From: Symbiodinium natans
Taxonomy: Eukaryota; Sar; Dinophyceae; Suessiales; Symbiodiniaceae
Length of the DNA: 62,000 nt
NCBI GenBank assembly: GCA_905221605.1
Contig: CAJNDS010001646.1
Location: forward strand, 485,001 to 547,000
Reading direction: 5' to 3'
Shown here: one piece after another, positions 1 to 11,373 of the stretch
Layout: each line of letters begins with the position of its first letter
Position numbering within the stretch: the first letter of the stretch is position 1
Position numbers and translations under genes: made by a program
Notes under the pieces: model-generated
What the model was told of the DNA's origin: nothing
Databases searched by the model: none
What the model saw: the letters and a program-made list of their open reading frames with translations, nothing else

Positions 1-465
1 GGCGTGCGCCGTGGGGTGCAGGGCAGTGTAGGGTTTAGGGTTTTGGGGGTGTAGGGTTTAGGGTTTGGCTATCTGGGAGTTTCCCTAGGACTTGCTGCGG
101 TTGTCTGGTTACCTTCTCCTGCTTGAACGGATCTCTGGCTTCGAAGATGGTCGGTCTCATGCTTCAGTGTTGTGTGCGGGAATCTCGCACGATGCAGTTC
201 TCTTCTCGTTTTCATATCCTGGCTTCGAAACCGTTGAAAGGAATATCGGTCTAAACCCAATACGCGTGGAACCACCAAGGCCCGGACTCCTGTGTTCATT
301 GCGCATAGACCTGCCATGTTGGGAGCTCTGGGCTGTTGATAGGCGATCATGTTGTTTACGGGCTCTATAGGTACCGGTAATAGGAGGGCACACCTATGCC
401 ACGGCAATTGTTCCTTGCTGTCCTCTTGCTATTGCCATGAATCCAGGGGGCCCGGGGATGCACAC

Positions 466-540
466 ATCCGCAGTCCAGCACGTTGAGCATTGCAAGAATC
501 AACTGCTCTCGTCCTTTCACGGCCAAGTCCCTCAACAGCC
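466..540 (-). CDS. candidate internal exon, unknown protein
   Basis: Minus-strand exon of 75 bp. It has an acceptor (GAG before 540), a GT donor at the left edge, and reads a leucine-rich helix (LLRDLAVKGREQLILAMLNV) in the frame that starts with two bases. No family was recognised. A longer ORF in another minus frame overlaps it, so the choice of frame is uncertain. The rest of 1-700 shows only telomere-like fragments and weak ORFs. Confidence 0.3.
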
Positions 541-1280
541 CTCAACTCCCCCACCGAAGCCATCGTTCGAAGAAAGGCGCCTCTAAATATGCAGCGAACT
601 GCGTCTGCACGATCACCCGGCTCCTCCCTCCCAGAAAAAAACCTAAACGAGAGTGCTCCGCTCTGAAAAAAGGTCAATTTTGAGCCTTTGTCGGACACGG
701 GCAACGCGGGCAACATCCACATGCGACGACTCGGGACTCACAGCAAATTTTGTGGATGAGAATGCCGAGCTGCGTTGGGCTTGAGGGCGGGCTTAAGGGC
801 ACTTACAGGGCCATTATAGGGCTGGCAAAGGCTTAGGGGGCTTATAAGGTCTTATAAGGGTTTAGATGCTCCAGTATTCATATAGGGCTTAGGGCTTGGG
901 ACTCCAAGACAGACCCACACAGCACCCCCTTGAGGAGTTTGGGCCTGAGAGGTTTCCAGATGGTAGGGGCCTTTCAAACGGCAACGCTGGGTCCAGAACC
1001 TACCCTAAACAGCTCCCTGTTACCCCCCAAGCCGCCATTTTCCGACGTGCATTCGCAAACGGGGGGGGGGGGGGGGTCGCAAGACATTCATAGCTCTGTT
1101 GAGTCCTTAACGTCGGGGATTTAGGGAGCCAAGTAAATTAGGGTCTGAGATTCAGGCTTCAGTCGCTTCGGGTTTCGGGTTTGGGGGTCTCTTCTATCTT
1201 CTAACAGCTTATCGGGTTTGGGGATTTTGGAGTTCGGGGGTTCTTCTACCTGCTAACAGTCTTCTAGGGCTTTGGGGGAC

Positions 1281-1360
1281 AAAGTTCAAGCTCGCCACGC
1301 CGGCGTGAGCTTTGAGCGAATTCGGCAGCTGGTCTGGTTGGGCGCCCCCGAAATCAACGG
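1281..1360 (-). CDS. candidate internal exon, unknown protein
   Basis: Minus-strand exon of 80 bp behind a pyrimidine-rich acceptor ending TTATCCAG, with a GT donor (GTCCCC). The peptide begins VDFGGAQPDQLPNSL. The plus strand also reads an open, protein-like frame over the same bases, so the strand is inferred from the neighbouring minus exons. Stretch 700-1280 holds degenerate TTTAGGG-like DNA and a run of G. Confidence 0.35.
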
Positions 1361-1406
1361 CTGGATAAGGATAGGTGTTGGGAGACCTGGATGCGACCTA
1401 GGGTTT

Positions 1407-1452
1407 ATATATATATATATATATATATAGCAAATCATACAGATACATATAC

Positions 1453-1484
<32 letters not shown>

Positions 1485-1490
1485 ATAGGG
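1407..1490. repeat. AT-rich dinucleotide repeat
   Basis: (TA)n and (TACATA)n microsatellite, continued by degenerate GGGTTTATAGGG units to about 1535. Confidence 0.9.
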
Positions 1491-1603
1491 TTTATAGGGT
1501 CTATAGGGTTTAGGGTGTATAGGGTATAGGGCAAACAGCTCAACAACCTCACAAGAATCGAAGAGTTGGGGGGGAGGGCGGTGTGATTTAGCGCTGCTTG
1601 AAC

Positions 1604-1698
1604 CTCCGCAGGAAGACCTCAAAGAAGGCAAACAGGACAGCCAAGTTCCTGCCCGCTAGGTTCCTTTCAAGCATCTCACTGTAGGTAAAGCTTTGGTC
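1604..1698 (-). CDS. candidate internal or terminal exon, unknown protein
   Basis: Minus-strand reading frame after a TTCGCAG acceptor. It contains FTYSEMLERNLAGRN followed by a hydrophobic stretch (LAVLFAFFEVFL). It could end at a GT donor (GTTCAAG) or run on to a TAA stop at about 1588. No family was recognised. Amino-acid composition and splice signals make coding likely. Confidence 0.45.
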
Positions 1699-1905
1699 CT
1701 GCGAACCCCAACCCGAGTGGCACTTGGCCATCCCTTCGCGGGGGGCCCTCCTCCGACAGCTGCTCTCTTGTAGCAGCAATGAGGCCACTGACATTTGCTG
1801 GATGAGTTTGGGGAGGTCTTAGGAAGCCAAAGCGGCTGCATCGATGAGCTAACGACTTCATGCCTAAGCCCTGAGACCGCTCTGGGCTTTTTGGGAGAGT
1901 TTCCC

Positions 1906-3414
1906 CTAAAGCTTGCCAGAGGATGGAAGTGCGTGGGCGGCAAAGCAAGCCGATACGACGAGTGACTGCATTGTGCCTAAATTGCGGCGCATGGGAGCTG
2001 CAAGTCTTTTGGGGTGAGATTGGCGCATTCTAGGACAGGGTTTGGCAGTGAGTGCCGCTCTTTGGAAACTTGCGGCGCCTGGATGATCGTACAGCGAACC
2101 GCCTGAGGGATCCGAACAATGTATATCCAATTTCATCAGACGAACACAATTTGACTACGGCCCTCGAGTCCTGCTGCTCCATACAACAACTGTCTCGAGG
2201 GTATTGCGTGCGCCCCCTTATTCTCTAACATTTTGCTGAGCACAGGCAGGGGGCAGCGGAGAAAGCAGCGCATATGAACCTTAACGAGAACCCATGCGGA
2301 GCCCTATAGCCTGTACCCTACTCAAGACACAGAGAGGACGGAGACCGCATATGATAGGGTTTAGGTGTAGGGTTTAGGGTTTAGGGTTTAGGGTTTAGGG
2401 TTTAGGGTTTAGGGTTTAGGGTTTAGGGTTTAGGGTTTAGGGTTTAGGGTTTAGGGTTTAGGGTTTAGGGTTTAGGGTTTAAGGTTTAGGGTTTAGGGTT
2501 TAGGGTTTAGGGTTTAGGGCTTAGGGTTTTTTAGGGTTTAGGGCGTGCCAAGCGGAAGCTCACTTTGGGAGCGCGCGGTAATCTGCAGACCTACCCACCC
2601 CAAGACCGCCCACTTACAACTCTCAAGGAGTTAAGACCTTGTATTTTTTTTTACAAAGCATCACATGAGTCAGCACTCACGCCTTTTTGGGGACCTCCAC
2701 AAGGTGCGTGGACCAGGGCATTTGCGATGCGCAGACGGAAAGGAACAGACACAGGCAGCGAGACCTGGTTGGCGCGAAGGGGCTAAAGCCAGGGAGGCAG
2801 GGCCAGGGAACACAGGCAGTGAACAGCTTGGGTTGGCGCGAAGGGAGTGGACAGCTTGGGTTGGGCGGAGGGCCACGGAAACAGGCCAGGCGGACCAGGC
2901 ACAAAACTGGTGTGCGGAGAGCTGGGCTGGCACAGGGCCAGGGCGCCAGGGGAGGGGCCAGGAGGGCAGGGCCCTGCCAACAAAACGGCCCCTGCCAACA
3001 AAACGGCCCCCGACCCCACAGCCCAGCGGACGGGGGTGAGGGACTCAGGGGTCTTCAGGGGCCCACCCAGGGGGCCTCCAATGCAGGACCCAACAATGTG
3101 CCTGCCTCAAGGGTAAGCCAGCCTGGAGGGCTCCCTCGCGGGTCTCACTGAGCGCCCGCCTACCCCAAAAGACAAGAGTGGGGTTTAGGGTTTAGGGTTT
3201 AGGCGACCTGGACCAGCATGGCGTGTGGCTCCAAAGGACATAAAGGACACGATCCCAACTTCCCTCTCAACACCTTCTTCTGTTCGCTCCCTCAGGTGAA
3301 TCCTATAGCGCAGGCAAAGGATGCAGAAAGCCATGGCCCATCCAATCGCGCACCTTTTTGCAAGACTCTCTAGGCGAATCGTGAGCACTTTAGGGCATCC
3401 CAGGGCGTTAGACC
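1906..3414 (-). CDS. unknown protein, exons 3354-3414, 3208-3302 and about 1906-2102
   Basis: Three minus-strand exons whose phases fit. 3354-3414 encodes SNALGCPKVLTIRLESLAK and ends with two bases of a codon. 3208-3302 (acceptor TAG, donor GTCGCC) supplies the third base and encodes IHLRERTEEGVEREVGIVSF. The exon right of 2102 starts with the two bases then needed and stays open to a TAG at 1906. The 51-bp gap at 3303-3353 has GT-AG ends but is also open in frame, so it may be exon. The third exon has an alternative open frame. No family was recognised. A 1.1-kb intron between 2103 and 3207 would contain a long telomere-like array. Confidence 0.45.
2353..2545 (+). repeat. internal telomere-like array (TTTAGGG)n
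   Basis: About 26 nearly perfect TTTAGGG units on the plus strand with a few variants at the right end. It is internal, not at a chromosome end, since genes lie on both sides. Confidence 0.97.
2660..3150. repeat. GC-rich imperfect tandem repeats
   Basis: G-rich stretch with short tandem duplications: TTGGCGCGAAGGG twice, CAGCTTGGGTTGG twice, and a 17-bp CTGCCAACAAAACGGCC unit twice near 2975-3010. Open frames in all directions here reflect lack of stops in GC-rich DNA. I see no supported gene. Confidence 0.6.
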
Positions 3415-4410
3415 CTCAGTCAACACGCAAGCTCAAGATGTTCGAATCGCGTGGTAGAACTACATTCGCAACCGTTGTCAGGGATGAATGCCCACAATTG
3501 TATTACATGCTACCACATGTTCAGCAAGTGATACAATACGCTTTTGGACTCCGAGCGGCCACCCCAATCGACATGACTGCCGTGGGATTGGACGTGGCTG
3601 CGGCAAGGCCCGCGCATTTCAATTCAATCCACCCTCGTGGAAGGCAGCATTGCAGTGGGTGTTGTGAAGTGCCCGTGTGGAATCTTGCCGTCCGAAAGCT
3701 CAAGGCCCAGAATCGAATGGCACGCAGCACTTCTCAGGACACACAGCGTGGCACTGCGCTACCTCAGCAGTTGCAGCCCCATCGTCTTCGCTAACGCGTG
3801 CCTGATGCGCAAAGGAGGGTTGCCAAAGCTTGTGGTCACAGGACAAGTCTGGCAACACCTGCGATACCACCCAATTTGAAAAAAAAAAACATGAGAGATG
3901 AGTCCGCGATGACCATCTATGTTCGAAATCAGGAGAAGCATAAGCACATTAATTCCTGCCGAACTTCTTGAAACCCAATGTCCCAAAACCAAAAAAAACG
4001 GTATGGTTCTGAGAGCGTGCTGTAGCTTCGTATGATGTGATCATGCACTTCCTTGCAACCTTCATTTCTATGCATTCATTTGGTTGCTGCATGAGTTTAG
4101 TAAGTGAGCGATGAAAGACAAGAAGTTCTTCCTGATCCAGTCGACGACACCGAAATTCAGTAATTAAAAGAACCTGAGAGGATGAGATTCTTCTTCACGC
4201 TGGGCCCGAAGAAATGTACGAAACATTGTAAACAGGATACGCAAAAAAACTAAAGGCCTATGAAAAGGGGTAAGTGTACACTCGAGGATGCAAGTAACAA
4301 ACTATGAAAAAGTCAGAAAGACTATAGCTCCTAAAGAAATGAGAAAGAAAACAGCCTAAGAATAGGCTGCAACATAGCACGCAGCATGTCATCCTAGATC
4401 CAGAAAGAGT
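3415..4410. other. ambiguous region, possible coding remnants
   Basis: Between 3420 and 3880 both strands carry protein-like frames (plus: two overlapping frames ending at a TGA directly before ten A residues at 3880; minus: a 69-codon frame 3521-3730). No splice-compatible chain was found, so neither is called. From 3890 to 4400 the DNA is AT-richer and shows no gene. Confidence 0.4.
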
Positions 4411-5242
4411 CTATTCTCTGAAGCGGAGTGCTCTGCCAGAACTGCACCTGCGCTTCATCTTCGTGATCGCCGGGATGCTCCAACTGGCAAGAGGTTTATG
4501 GTTTCGAGCGCTTCGAGTTTGAGAGGACGTATGGGGACACACGAGGCTACAGATGGCTACACCGGTCTTGGTCGCCTGAACCTCAACAGCCTGAGAAGCA
4601 CGGAAGCCACGAAAGTCTGATGTGTTGGGCTTGTCGGACACACTGTGCTCAAGCTGCTTTTTAGGCTCTTAAACCCAAAAAGGGAAAATCTAAAACTGTC
4701 CCCCAAGGGCCTACATTGTAGGGCTCCCGGGAATCTGAGAGGCTCTCCCACCCCGAAGCCGGCCGTCGTCATCGCGGCGCAACAGTCGGCTTGCAGCCTC
4801 CAACGTGCCGTGTGGCGAAGGCATGGGAAGGCTGCTGACTTCACTTTAGAGTGTATAGAGGGGGAAGAGTCCGAGCCTCGAAAACAAGATTCAGATGGGC
4901 GCGAGATGAAGCCCGAAAGAAGCGAGAATAAAATGCCGCTCACAAGACTCGAATTCTTCCGAGTGGTGCTGTGTCGTCACCTGGCTCAAATCTCTTTTCT
5001 TTCCGCCCAAGTCCGCAAGGGTCTGTGCAAGTTCCCCGCATGTGCCGGAGGCATCCGCTGTACAGGTCAAGCCCCTGAGCCAGTTTAACTTCTACTCCGA
5101 AACGACAATCAGGGCATTCGAGCGACCGGCGCGGCAGAACAACCTTGCAGGCTGGGCATCACCAGCGTCATCCTTGCAATGAGCATCTGAACATCTGCGA
5201 AGCGAAGCGCCAGCTTTACAGCGCTCTTCGATACTGTGCCCC
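4411..5242 (-). CDS. unknown protein, C-terminal three exons
   Basis: Exons 5144-5242 (GTVSKSAVKLALRFADVQML start), 4981-5057 (DASGTCGELAQTLADLGG) and 4411-4653 (SVSDKPNTSDFRGFRASQ, ending in TAG) join in phase: the first ends with one base, the second starts with two and ends on a codon, the third starts on a codon. Acceptors are TAG, CAG and CAG; donors are GTTGTT and GTGACG. The last exon is Ser/Arg-rich near the end. No family was recognised. It lies just downstream of the glycosyltransferase gene on the same strand. A plus-strand ORF over 4645-5088 was rejected in favour of this chain. Confidence 0.55.
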
Positions 5243-5639
5243 CTACACTGCGGGGCTCTGAAGGAAAGATGCACGGGGGAGGTCCAAATCCCCTGGAGCC
5301 CCTGACATGTTCCGTGCAAAGGGGTGAGTTTAAGATGACTCGCAGACCGAGGCTCTGAGAGGCGCTTACTGGGCAAGACAACCCTTTGTGTACAGCTCTG
5401 CCCCCTCAAGGGCTTCAGAATGCCCTGGGTATGGGGGACACACGCACATCATGGGTGAGCAGGGCTGAGGATATAGGGGGAACTTCATGCAACACGTCAG
5501 CCCGCTAGCAGGCTAGCACCGGATCCATTCATGTCAGAGCGTGTAGGAAAGGAATTATTCCGACCGCTATATTAGCTGAGAAAAGCTGAGAACTGGGGCA
5601 TTTCGACCTCCTCTGGAAAGGCTCGCAAACCTGAAGGAA

Positions 5640-8600
5640 CTAGGCGCCGGCGGCCGCCAGCTGCTTGCACCCGTGACAGCTTTCAGGCTGCTCTGCTTCC
5701 TTTGGTCGCTTGGTCTCCTGGCTCTTCTCCTGGCACGGGCTATTTTGCAGTGCAGCCTTGCATGTGGCAAGGTCCGGGTCTCCCGTACTCCCCTTAGAAC
5801 GACGCTTTCATTTGCAATGCGCAAAGAGCCTCCACAAAAGGTCCTTCTTTCTAAGGGGATGACCACGCCCCCGTAGCCCACACGGCACCAGCATACCCCA
5901 GCCAGACACGAAGTCAACACCCTGCAGCGCCACTGAAGAGCCCCGTTGCCTGCGCGAGCGCCAGAAGCAGCTCCGTTGCCCTGGGCACGCCGCCAGCGAC
6001 CCGGAGCTCATCGGCACAACTCTGGGCGTTGGCCTGGAGCTGCGCCCAAATTCTTCTTTCGGCCAGATCTCGCAATTGTGGGTGCCTTGTTTTGGGCGGG
6101 GGGCACGCGGCCTACATAATGAGAGGTACTATATAGTACCCAAAAAGATCCCCAATTCAGGGAGCCTACCGAATCTTTGTGCTGCACAGCTGCGGTGCAT
6201 TTTGGATCCGGAGGGCTCGGGTTGTGGGTCGTTTGGTTTGGACGAGCCTTAGACGAACCGAAGGCCCCAAAGCCTCTCAAAGCCGCGACGCCACCATGTG
6301 CGCTGTTGAGAGAGAGAGGGAGCCCCTTTGAAAAGGCTCGAAGCCAAGGAAGCCTCCCTTCCGCCCTCTGCACCTTGTAGGCGGGCTCCTCCGCCACCTT
6401 CACAACGCCTGAGACTGAGGCGTCGGCTGAGGTGCGATGAGGAACCCCCAACGGTTCCTAACTTCCCAAGCGCTCAGAAAGTGTCTGGGTTTTAAGGCAG
6501 CTTTATCAGCCCCAAAAAGCGGACCCATGCCACAATGAGGTCTACACTGTCTACACGTCAGCACTACATGTAAGCAATTTGGCAGGGGGAAAATCATGAA
6601 AAGCCTGTCTGCCCCCCCCCCCCCCCCCCATCCAGCCGCAGTGGCAGGCGGCAGCTGCTTTGCGGTAGCCGGCCGCCTGGGACTGCGCGGTGTCCACGGG
6701 GCCCAGCGGCCTCAAGGTCTGTAAGTTCTTGCGAAGCGTGGTTGGGTGCTGCGGGGGGGGGGGTGACGACATCACCCTCCGCAGCCTGCCGCCCCATTAG
6801 GTGCTACTGTCAGAGACCGCATGCCAGCCAAGTTCCCTGAGCCCTTAACCCTAAACTGGCCCTAAACCCTGAACCCTATAAACCCTTAAACCCTAGCCCT
6901 TTCTTGTTTTTAAGTCATCCTTAGGAAGGATGGCCGAGGAGCCGGTCGACCTTCAGACCTGAGCGGCGGCTCTGATTATAGGTCGGGCGTTGGAAGTGCC
7001 CAAGGCATGGTATACACTGCTTCACAGCTGCTTCTCCATCGACGCTTCTGGCATCCTGTGCGCCATTATGCGGCAAGGCGCCAAGCTTCAGAGCTTCGGC
7101 TTTGGACGCGTTCTCAATTTGGTCGCCGAAACCCGGGCACACCTTCAGCTTGCTGCATATTCACCCTTGAAGCCCGGACTTGGCGACTTGGGGCGGAAAA
7201 CTGAAGCTTTAGACTGAGGACTTGGTGAGTGATTTGGCTTCGGGTCTCTGTAGTCTTCACAAGTTATACATGGGTAATGTTGCACACCGCACCGCTGCTG
7301 CACGCGTGCGTCAGGACAGAGTTCTATAATGTTCTATTTCGCATGGACTTGAAAACCATGGCCGGACATGTGTTAAGACTGCTCAAGGCTGGGGCCAGAG
7401 GTTGCTGTAGGCAGTTGAAAAAACAGTCGAAAGGTACATGGAACCAAAGCATCGGAAGATCCTGCTTCTGCATTCTCAGTCCACCGGGTTCTGATCGACA
7501 TGTAGCGATTGACAGGTGGCCTGCAGTCTGGAAAACAAAAACGCAGACCGGCCGCCACCATGGGCACACCACTGGCCAGGGCTTCCATGAAGCCTCGGCC
7601 CAACATACGGCTTAAGACGGAAGCGCGAGGTGTCTGCAGACCCTGTAGACGTTACGTTACTAAGTTCAGCAGGCCTGAACCCAAGCATGTACGTAAGCCC
7701 TCGCTGAACAACGAGGCAAGCCGCTGTTCTGTCCGCCGTGCGTCAGGAAGATGTCCACGCCGGCGCGCAGGATATCCACTTGCGGCAGCACCGGCGCGCA
7801 AAAGGCGTTCGGGGGAGCCTGGAAGTTCTCAAACAGCTCAAGAACTTCACAAAGGTACCACTATCACTCCAACAGCAGGAAGGCGACAGAAACAACCCTG
7901 AGTGGCCCAGGATGCAAGGAACTGAGGTGCAACAGGGGACATCTGGGAACCCAAAAACAAAGAGGATCACGAATCAAATCAGTCGAAAGCTGCCTCGAGT
8001 TCGTCCAAGGCGTCGGGCTGCGGGCCCAGGGCTACGAGGATCAGCGGCCCGCTGCCTGCAGAGTCGGAGCCGAAGGCGTCGAAGACCTCTCAGCAACAAA
8101 GACACTGCCGCGTGCAGAGGGTTGTGCTTTTGGCTGTAGGGCCGAAAGGGTTTTCTGAGGGCATGCTTCCGAGGTGCCTCAGGTCAGGTTGTCGGAAGGC
8201 TTCTGAACAGTTCTGGGCTTGTGAAGATGTCTGCAAAGCGAGGTTGGCACTCTGATTGCCAACGAGTTGAGATCGCTAGAAAATGGCCTCAGGACCTCAT
8301 TGTGCAGCATCCTGTCTGGATCAACAAAAGGGTGCCATTGAAACATGAAAAATTAACTATGCCAATAGATGTTGCGTACTTATGCTTGAGACTTGAAGTG
8401 GTTGCGATGCCGTTCTGAGGCCCCAGGTCCCAAGGCCTTCAGAACCCCTCCTAAACTCTGAGCAATCATGGCCGTCGACATCCCCCCTCCACCGCGACCA
8501 CTCCGCGACTCCAAGAGCGCTTTCTCCAACCTCTGAGCTGTTCCAAAGACTCTTCAGACTCAAAGACCTGCGAATCCCAAAGCCCGCGTAAAGTGTCCGA

Positions 8601-10058
8601 GCGGCGCCGCCCCAGGCAGCTTGACAGAGCTCATTCCTTGCACTGCGAGAAAAAAAACGGGATGCGCTGGGGGGGATTGAGAGTCTGGCCTGGGGCTGGT
8701 TCCAAGGATGGGAGCTGAAGCGATGCCTATTGCAAGGTGCCTCGCTATGACAGCTCGTTGCCTCGCACTGAGAGTTGCTCGTGGCTGACTTCTGAAACCC
8801 GCCGGGGCTCCCCGTAAGGCCCCGAGGCTCACCGACCAGAGTCGGCCTCGCCTTCCAGCCCAGCTCCTGCCAAAACTAGGCCAAGGGGGACATACAGAGG
8901 GGGGGCATGCGGCCATGCTTCTTCTTGGAGGGCCTTTGGGGAAGCAGAGGGGCTGTGCTCCCACATCTTTGGACCACCCCCCTCAGCTCCTCGTTGTCCC
9001 CGGTCACGATCGTGCCCAAGCTGGCAAGGATCACCTTGCCTGAGATGGAAACGCTGGAGCCACAGGCCGTGCCGCCATTTCATGCGTACACTTCCATTGT
9101 GTCCATTTCAAGCAGAGCTGCGGCCTGCCTTCCGGGCCTCCTGGCGGTCACGCCGAGTTCCGCGCGGGGAGAATTAGAGAGCAGGACGATGACAAGGCTC
9201 AAACTCTCCAGACGTGGGGGGGGGGGGGGGGGGGTTGATATTCTGCGCGAGGGAGGAAAGCCGATACTCCCAAGACAAACGCCTTTCAATCTTCCGACTC
9301 CTGGACCAGCTGCACCGGATCTTCTTTGGGGCCTGCGTCCTGAACAGGGCCACGACTCGGGGGGCGAGGGAGGAGGCGGATCCAACCCCAAAAACCCCAA
9401 AAAACGAAAGTCATCGACATCCTCCCAAAACCCCCAAAAGCCCCAAGAGCCCCAAATCCTGAACCCTCAACCCGAAACCCTAAACCCCCCCTTGGCAGCA
9501 CCTCGCTGTGCGAGTGTATGAAGCGGTGGCCCGCGGCCCGCTTGGCACCCGGCCTTGACTTACGCACTCTGGGGAAAGGAACTTGTTGAGAGTGCTTGTA
9601 AAGGTTTAGGGTTTAGGGTTTAGGGTTCAGGGATGACTGTAGGGCTTCGCGATGATCAGGAATGCTTACAGGATTGTACGGTTCCTATCTACAAAAAACA
9701 TTCCTCTACATCATTGCGATCAGCAAGAGGTGCTTGTGTAGGGCTTAGGGGTTTAGGAAGGGATGCTTGGAGCTAACCGCCGATGCCGACGAGGGGCTTG
9801 TCAAGTAGGGGGCCCACATACGAGAAGGTGAGGCCTGCTCGGTCGTAGGCCTCTCCAGGAGCAGCAAGGGGTCCACTTTCTGTGGAGCTTGGCCTGGAGT
9901 GTAGGGAGCTGGGGAGGGGGGGTTGGGCGGAGGCCTCACTTGCCATGCGAAATATTGAGCTTGCAGCTCAAACTCCCTGCTCGCTCCGGCAAAGCTTTGA
10001 TCCCCACCTCGCGCAAATCGGCGGGAAACGCGTCGGTCAGAAACTCTGCCGTGGTCAC
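5640..10058 (-). CDS. UDP-glycosyltransferase, GT1 family (MGT/YjiC-like), multi-exon
   Basis: Ten minus-strand exons join without a frameshift: 9940-10058, 9486-9568, 8978-9039, 7994-8086, 7722-7836, 7559-7593, 7016-7142, 6374-6408, 5950-6033 and 5640-5729 (TAG stop). The conceptual protein (about 280 residues, N-terminus missing to the right) follows the C-terminal half of macrolide-type UDP-sugar transferases. It shows a VILASLGT strand, then LILVALGPQPDALDELE, the donor-sugar loop VLPQVDILRAGVDIFLTHGG, FMEALASGVPMVC, FGDQIENASKAEALKLG, VAEEPAYKANAQ and ELRVAGGVPRATELL. Such enzymes move sugar from a UDP-sugar to small lipophilic acceptors; the acceptor here is unknown. Three donors are GC (GCAGCT, GCTTGC, GCAACG). 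The intron after 9486 starts with GTTTAG and contains telomere-like units. Confidence 0.82.
6125..6140. repeat. perfect 16-bp palindrome in UGT intron
   Basis: GGTACTATATAGTACC, followed by CCCAAAAAGATCCCCAATTC, which resembles the internal part of the short dispersed elements described elsewhere in the window. It lies in the intron between 6034 and 6373. Confidence 0.7.
8222..8345 (-). CDS. weak minus-strand frame inside UGT intron
   Basis: Open frame containing HPFVDPDRMLHNEVLRPFSS. It lies inside the 891-bp intron of the UGT model and does not join it in phase as far as I can see. It may be a skipped exon or chance. Confidence 0.15.
9600..9630 (+). repeat. short telomere-like array
   Basis: Four TTTAGGG units, just upstream (in sense) of the 9486-9568 UGT exon. 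A CCCTAAA-type stretch lies at 9474-9490 on the other side, so this small exon is bracketed by telomere-like DNA. Confidence 0.9.
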
Positions 10059-10109
10059 CTGGGTAGATGGGACTTATCGTTGGGGGTGTCGCGGTTGCGT
10101 CGCGACTGA

Positions 10110-10357
10110 AACGCGAGTGCGTCGCGAATCGAGTTGCCGAGCACTAGTGAAAGCTCGCAAAGATGTGGTGCTTCCTCACTGAAGCTGCTGTAGTGTGCAA
10201 CTGTTGCACACTTCCTCACATATTTCCCATGCTTTGCCAATAGCCCAGGCCCTTGGGCCCGACCTGATCCTGATACCCCACACCTCTGAGGATTTGTCAG
10301 CTCAAGCCCTCGCCTCGAAACATCTCTCAGAAGAACCCCATTGCCTCCCCCAAACAC
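10110..10357 (-). CDS. candidate upstream exon of the UGT gene
   Basis: Minus-strand frame KHGKYVRKCATVAHYSSFSE, then EEAPHLCELSL before a GT dinucleotide that leaves phase 0, the phase required by the UGT exon starting at 10058. The right boundary is not resolved. It could encode part of the N-terminal acceptor domain of the UGT. A frame to its right (10360-10640) is also open. Confidence 0.4.
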
Positions 10358-10550
10358 TCTGTCCAGGTCGCAAGAGTCATCTGGCTGAGGAGCAGTGCAG
10401 GGAGCAAGCCCATTGGCCTCAGACCTGGGAGGTCCGCATCTTTGAAGCTGGCAGAGCCATCGTAATTCATAGATTTCATTTTACTGTTGTTTGGTGAGTG
10501 TATACAAGGTTCCTGTTTAATACTTTTGGGGATACAGGGAATATAAACCT

Positions 10551-10823
10551 TCATATGATGTGGCTTCGCGCGTCTACCATAATCCGGCATCTCTCTGCAA
10601 TTGCTTCGAAATCGAAGCTTAAGGGGGTGCAGGGGCCGCAAATTGACGGGAATTCAAGGAGAATGCCTCTAAACTTCGGGCACGCCCCGTGAGATTGTGC
10701 TCGCCGACTGTTCGTGCAGATGTGCTGAACACGACTCTCCTGCAAGACTCCTTCTGCCCTTCTGGCCAACTTCCAGAACGGAAGCTGGCCTTCGATCCGT
10801 GGCCACTGCTGGAACATGCGCAC
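10551..10823 (-). CDS. candidate exon or 5' end, unknown protein
   Basis: Ninety-one-codon minus frame starting at an ATG and containing FQQWPRIEGQLPFWKLARRA and FDFEAIAERCRIMVDARSH, ending in a stop at 10551. It directly follows (in sense) the inverted-repeat element at 10838-10938, whose sense 3' edge ends CCCCAG. A frameshift prevents a simple splice from that edge into this frame. No family was recognised. Confidence 0.35.
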   Translation of the reverse strand: MRMFQQWPRIEGQLPFWKLARRAEGVLQESRVQHICTNSRRAQSHGACPKFRGILLEFPSICGPCTPLSFDFEAIAERCRIMVDARSHII

Positions 10824-10837
10824 GTGCCGTTAACCCT

Positions 10838-10938
10838 GGGGACCAAATGAACCCTAAATGGGGTCATATACCCTATACTACTATAATTCCTACTAAGGTA
10901 TATGAGCCATAAACCTTTTTAGGGCTCATTTCGTCCCC
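10838..10938. mobile_element. 101-bp inverted-repeat element (GGGGACC family)
   Basis: Ends are GGGGACCAAATGAACCCTAAA and the reverse complement of GGGGACGAAATGAGCCCTAAA (19 of 21 match). The centre is AT-rich with TACTATAATTCCTACTAAGG. No clear target duplication was seen. A half copy lies at 19101-19138. It resembles a MITE. Confidence 0.75.
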
Positions 10939-11373
10939 AACCAAGGAAAGGAAGCTGTCCCCAAGGAAAGGCGCGGAAGCTGTGAACCTCCAAGTGCGCC
11001 ACCATCGACGCTCAAGCAGCAAACCAAGCTGCCAAGCAAACCCGAGCCTCTGACCAAGACCCTGCCACGTAGGTGTGACCCAATACCCCCACGAAGCCCA
11101 GCCCCTACCCTAAACCCCAAACCCTAAACCCCAAACCCCAAACCCTAAACTTGGTCCCTGGCCATCTTCAAGACTCAGGGGCAAGCCCTTGGCGTTCAGG
11201 CGCTGGAGACACTCCTGGCTTTCCGCACTTCCGCTTCAGGCTTCTGGGATTCTGGCATATTCTTTTCGGGTCACCAAACCTCAGCCGCTTGCATTCTCAG
11301 CAGGAGAATTCAGAACCAAAGTGTTCATGAAGATGGCTTCGGGGCGTTGTGCTCGGAAGAGACTTGCAGGGTG

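Noticed and set aside
3440-3460. tRNA T-loop-like TTCGAATC
   Set aside because: No pairing T-stem or acceptor stem; other TTCGA words failed the same test.
3885-3950. Hammerhead-like core
   Set aside because: GATGAG and CGAAA are present but the conserved CTGATGA and stem pairing are absent.
4645-5088. 147-codon plus-strand ORF
   Set aside because: Overlaps a minus-strand chain with three phase-consistent exons.
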